This document shows positions 62,762 through 64,000 of a stretch of DNA of 64,000 nt, piece by piece; position 1 is the stretch's first letter; every line of letters begins with the position of its first letter. The notes beneath the pieces are model-generated. The model was not told the origin of the DNA. It was given only the letters and a program-made list of their open reading frames with translations, and did no database searches. Where the stretch lies: positions 1,364,001 through 1,428,000 of the forward strand of contig NZ_CP047946.1 in the NCBI RefSeq assembly GCF_014279655.1, in the 5' to 3' direction. Both the position numbers and the translations under genes were made by a program. Origin of the DNA: Synechococcus sp. ROS8604 (GTDB lineage: Bacteria; Cyanobacteriota; Cyanobacteriia; PCC-6307; Cyanobiaceae).

Positions 62762-62993
62762 ACCGCAGAGGAGGCGGCGTTCGAGATATCAGACAAAAAC
62801 GAAATTGAACACATCAGGCTCAAAGGATGGAACTTTGACGAACGGTTCCAGGCGACCCAAGAGCAGGTGTGCCAGATGGGTAAATGTCCTCAGGCCATGG
62901 CAAGATTCAGATGGGACCCAAATTGCGCCAAAGCCAGAAGGGGTGGAGCGTCTCGGTTGAGATAACAAAAAGTAATTGCAGTGATCAGCCGTC
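62762..62993. other. Intergenic gap
   Basis: 232 bp between two minus-strand genes. Frames on either strand lack coding character and a ribosome site. I see no strong hairpin with a T-run. Confidence 0.5.
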
Positions 62994-64000
62994 TTAAACA
63001 GTGCTCGTTGCCACCATCGCCAAAGCGTTGGCCGCCTCTTCAGCACCTTGTTTGGAAGCGACCGGACGGACTGCATCGACAAGTTTTTGATCAAGCTCCC
63101 ATTCCCCTTTGTTCAAGGCATCACGACTGAGAACTCTGTGGTGTCCGTACAGGCGAAGGCCATCCATGAGTACGGACGCTTCGGCGAAGCCATCGCGCTC
63201 CACAACGTGCATTCCTAAGTTTTGGCTGAGAGCCTCACAAAACGTGCTGTAACCAGGCTTGCCTAAAAGTCGATCACAAAAAGGCATCACATCAAAAGGA
63301 CGCACGTTGTCAGGCAAAAGAGTGAGGTTGGCCAACGCCTCAAAATCAGCAAAAAGGTGAGGAGCCACAGGGGCTGACATCAAAAAATGATGATTGGGCC
63401 AGAGACGAAACAAGGCAGGGTCGATGGCAACACCTAAGCCCCCAAAGCCAACAAGGATCAGAGGCTCTTGAATCTGTTCCAAATGAAGTCGCCATGGCTC
63501 AGGAAGATCACGCAGGGGGGACACGGTGACCCCTAGCTGCTGCTCACTTAAACCCCACTCCATTGGGAGTGAAAAAGGACAACGCAAAAGCAGATCACCC
63601 TGCTGATAGTTCGCTTTTGCAGCAGCTGCATACTCGCTAAACAGCCCACCGAGGGGTTTATAAATGTCATCCCAACCGAAATTACCCATCCAAACCAACG
63701 GCGCGTTGAGTCGCTTAGCGAGAACGGCTGCCGCCGGTGGGATGTCAGCAACAACCAGGACTGGAGTGTTCTGCTCGGCAAGCCAGGCCATCTCCTGATC
63801 AAGATGCTGAGGGAGCTGCGTCTCCAGAGCCTTGAGAGCCTCCAGGGTTCTCTCCTCATCAACTCCGAGTGCATCGGCCTGGATCATTCCCACATCCCAG
63901 CCGACAAAGCGGTGCTCAATGGGGATTGACCCACAGACAAGCTTGAGAAACTCTGCTGAGACCCGAGAGCTGACGACGAGCCTCCAGGACGGCTGAAGGC
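62994..64000 (-). CDS. Glycosyltransferase-like protein, N-terminus beyond window
   Basis: An open frame continues through the window edge, so at least 335 residues are visible and the start is missing. The text begins LQPSWRLVVSSRVSAEFLK, continues RFVGWDVGMIQADALGVD, and has VLVVADIPPAAAVLAKRLNAP and LVGFGGLGVAIDP. This resembles the GT28-like (MurG-fold) domain found in L-arabinokinase-type proteins and related sugar transferases. The C-terminal region includes MPFCDRLLGKPGYSTFCEAL, a nucleotide-sugar site pattern. Substrate unknown. Confidence 0.72.
   Translation of the reverse strand, partial: LQPSWRLVVSSRVSAEFLKLVCGSIPIEHRFVGWDVGMIQADALGVDEERTLEALKALETQLPQHLDQEMAWLAEQNTPVLVVADIPPAAAVLAKRLNAPLVWMGNFGWDDIYKPLGGLFSEYAAAAKANYQQGDLLLRCPFSLPMEWGLSEQQLGVTVSPLRDLPEPWRLHLEQIQEPLILVGFGGLGVAIDPALFRLWPNHHFLMSAPVAPHLFADFEALANLTLLPDNVRPFDVMPFCDRLLGKPGYSTFCEALSQNLGMHVVERDGFAEASVLMDGLRLYGHHRVLSRDALNKGEWELDQKLVDAVRPVASKQGAEEAANALAMVATSTV

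Noticed and set aside
62738-62965. 75-codon plus-strand frame
   Set aside because: It opens with TTG inside the leader of the muramidase gene and has no family features; treated as chance.
1-64000. Mobile elements, CRISPR arrays, prophage or defence islands
   Set aside because: No transposase, integrase, recombinase, repeat-spacer array or recognised defence gene was found on reading both strands.

Overview
The window looks like the chromosome of a marine picocyanobacterium, most likely Synechococcus of subcluster 5.1. Reasons seen in the sequence: photosynthesis genes (psaK, petN, thf1, a phycobilisome linker, a PucC/BCH-type MFS protein), many cyanobacteria-restricted DUF families (DUF4330, DUF1995, DUF3110, DUF2499, DUF3593, DUF2103, DUF1257), cyanobacterial-type Hfq, and a glucosylglycerol operon (ggpS-ggtBCDA) typical of marine strains. 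Genes are packed tightly, with many 4-bp ATGA overlaps. There are no insertion sequences, CRISPR arrays, rRNA genes or obvious prophage. The species assignment is inference, not a database result.

Layout. 1-4.3 kb, minus strand: a partial D-Ala-D-Ala carboxypeptidase, DUF4330, DUF1995, a cysteine desulfurase-like protein and DapF with an unusual Cys-rich C-terminal tail. 4.4-9.7 kb: hfq-leuS, pgi and a possible lysozyme-fold protein. 9.8-16.8 kb: amidase, M61 peptidase, Ycf35-like protein, purN, argC, ribBA and a cyclophilin. 16.8-22 kb: mtnP, murQ, DUF3110, and a J-protein/DnaK pair. 22.1-24.9 kb: the phosphate ABC transporter pstCAB. 24.9-26.4 kb: an AT-rich stretch with an orphan phycobilisome linker, short repeats and tRNA-Ser(GGA). 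26.4-32.1 kb: 2Fe-2S ferredoxin, SuhB-like phosphatase, hisZ, 4Fe-4S ferredoxin, htpG, rpmB and a PrxQ-like peroxiredoxin. 32.2-37.6 kb: ggpS followed by all four subunits of a glucosylglycerol-type ABC importer. 37.7-46.5 kb: csaB, DUF2499-DUF3593-psaK, dxs, ilvA, scpB, YggT, a MazG-like protein and pyk. 46.5-54.7 kb: an FtsX/MacB permease, ftsH, clpP, thf1, a large unknown membrane-anchored protein, a 50-residue membrane microprotein, petN, clpS and a PucC-type MFS protein. 54.7-56.6 kb: small unknown genes and the largest gene-poor stretch, which includes a structured-RNA candidate beside purK. 56.6-64 kb: purK, an orphan sugar-type permease, aroB, MidA methyltransferase, a Psb32-like protein, a GH104-type muramidase and a partial glycosyltransferase-like gene.

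How genes work together. ggpS and ggtBCDA couple synthesis and re-uptake of the compatible solute glucosylglycerol. pstCAB is the membrane and ATPase part of high-affinity phosphate uptake. ftsH, clpP, clpS, thf1 and a Psb32-like gene form a loose neighbourhood of thylakoid protein quality control. Several wall enzymes (DacB-like, amidase, GH104, MurQ) are scattered through the window.

Most notable non-standard points: the DapF Cys-rich tail; a petN-microprotein-unknown gene string with overlapping ends; intrinsic terminators encoded inside the last codons of a convergent neighbour (psaK terminator in dxs, cyclophilin terminator in ribBA); a branched RNA fold next to purK that could be 6S RNA; and the isolated linker gene with its own near-consensus promoter. 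I saw no clear-cut new multi-gene defence or mobile system.
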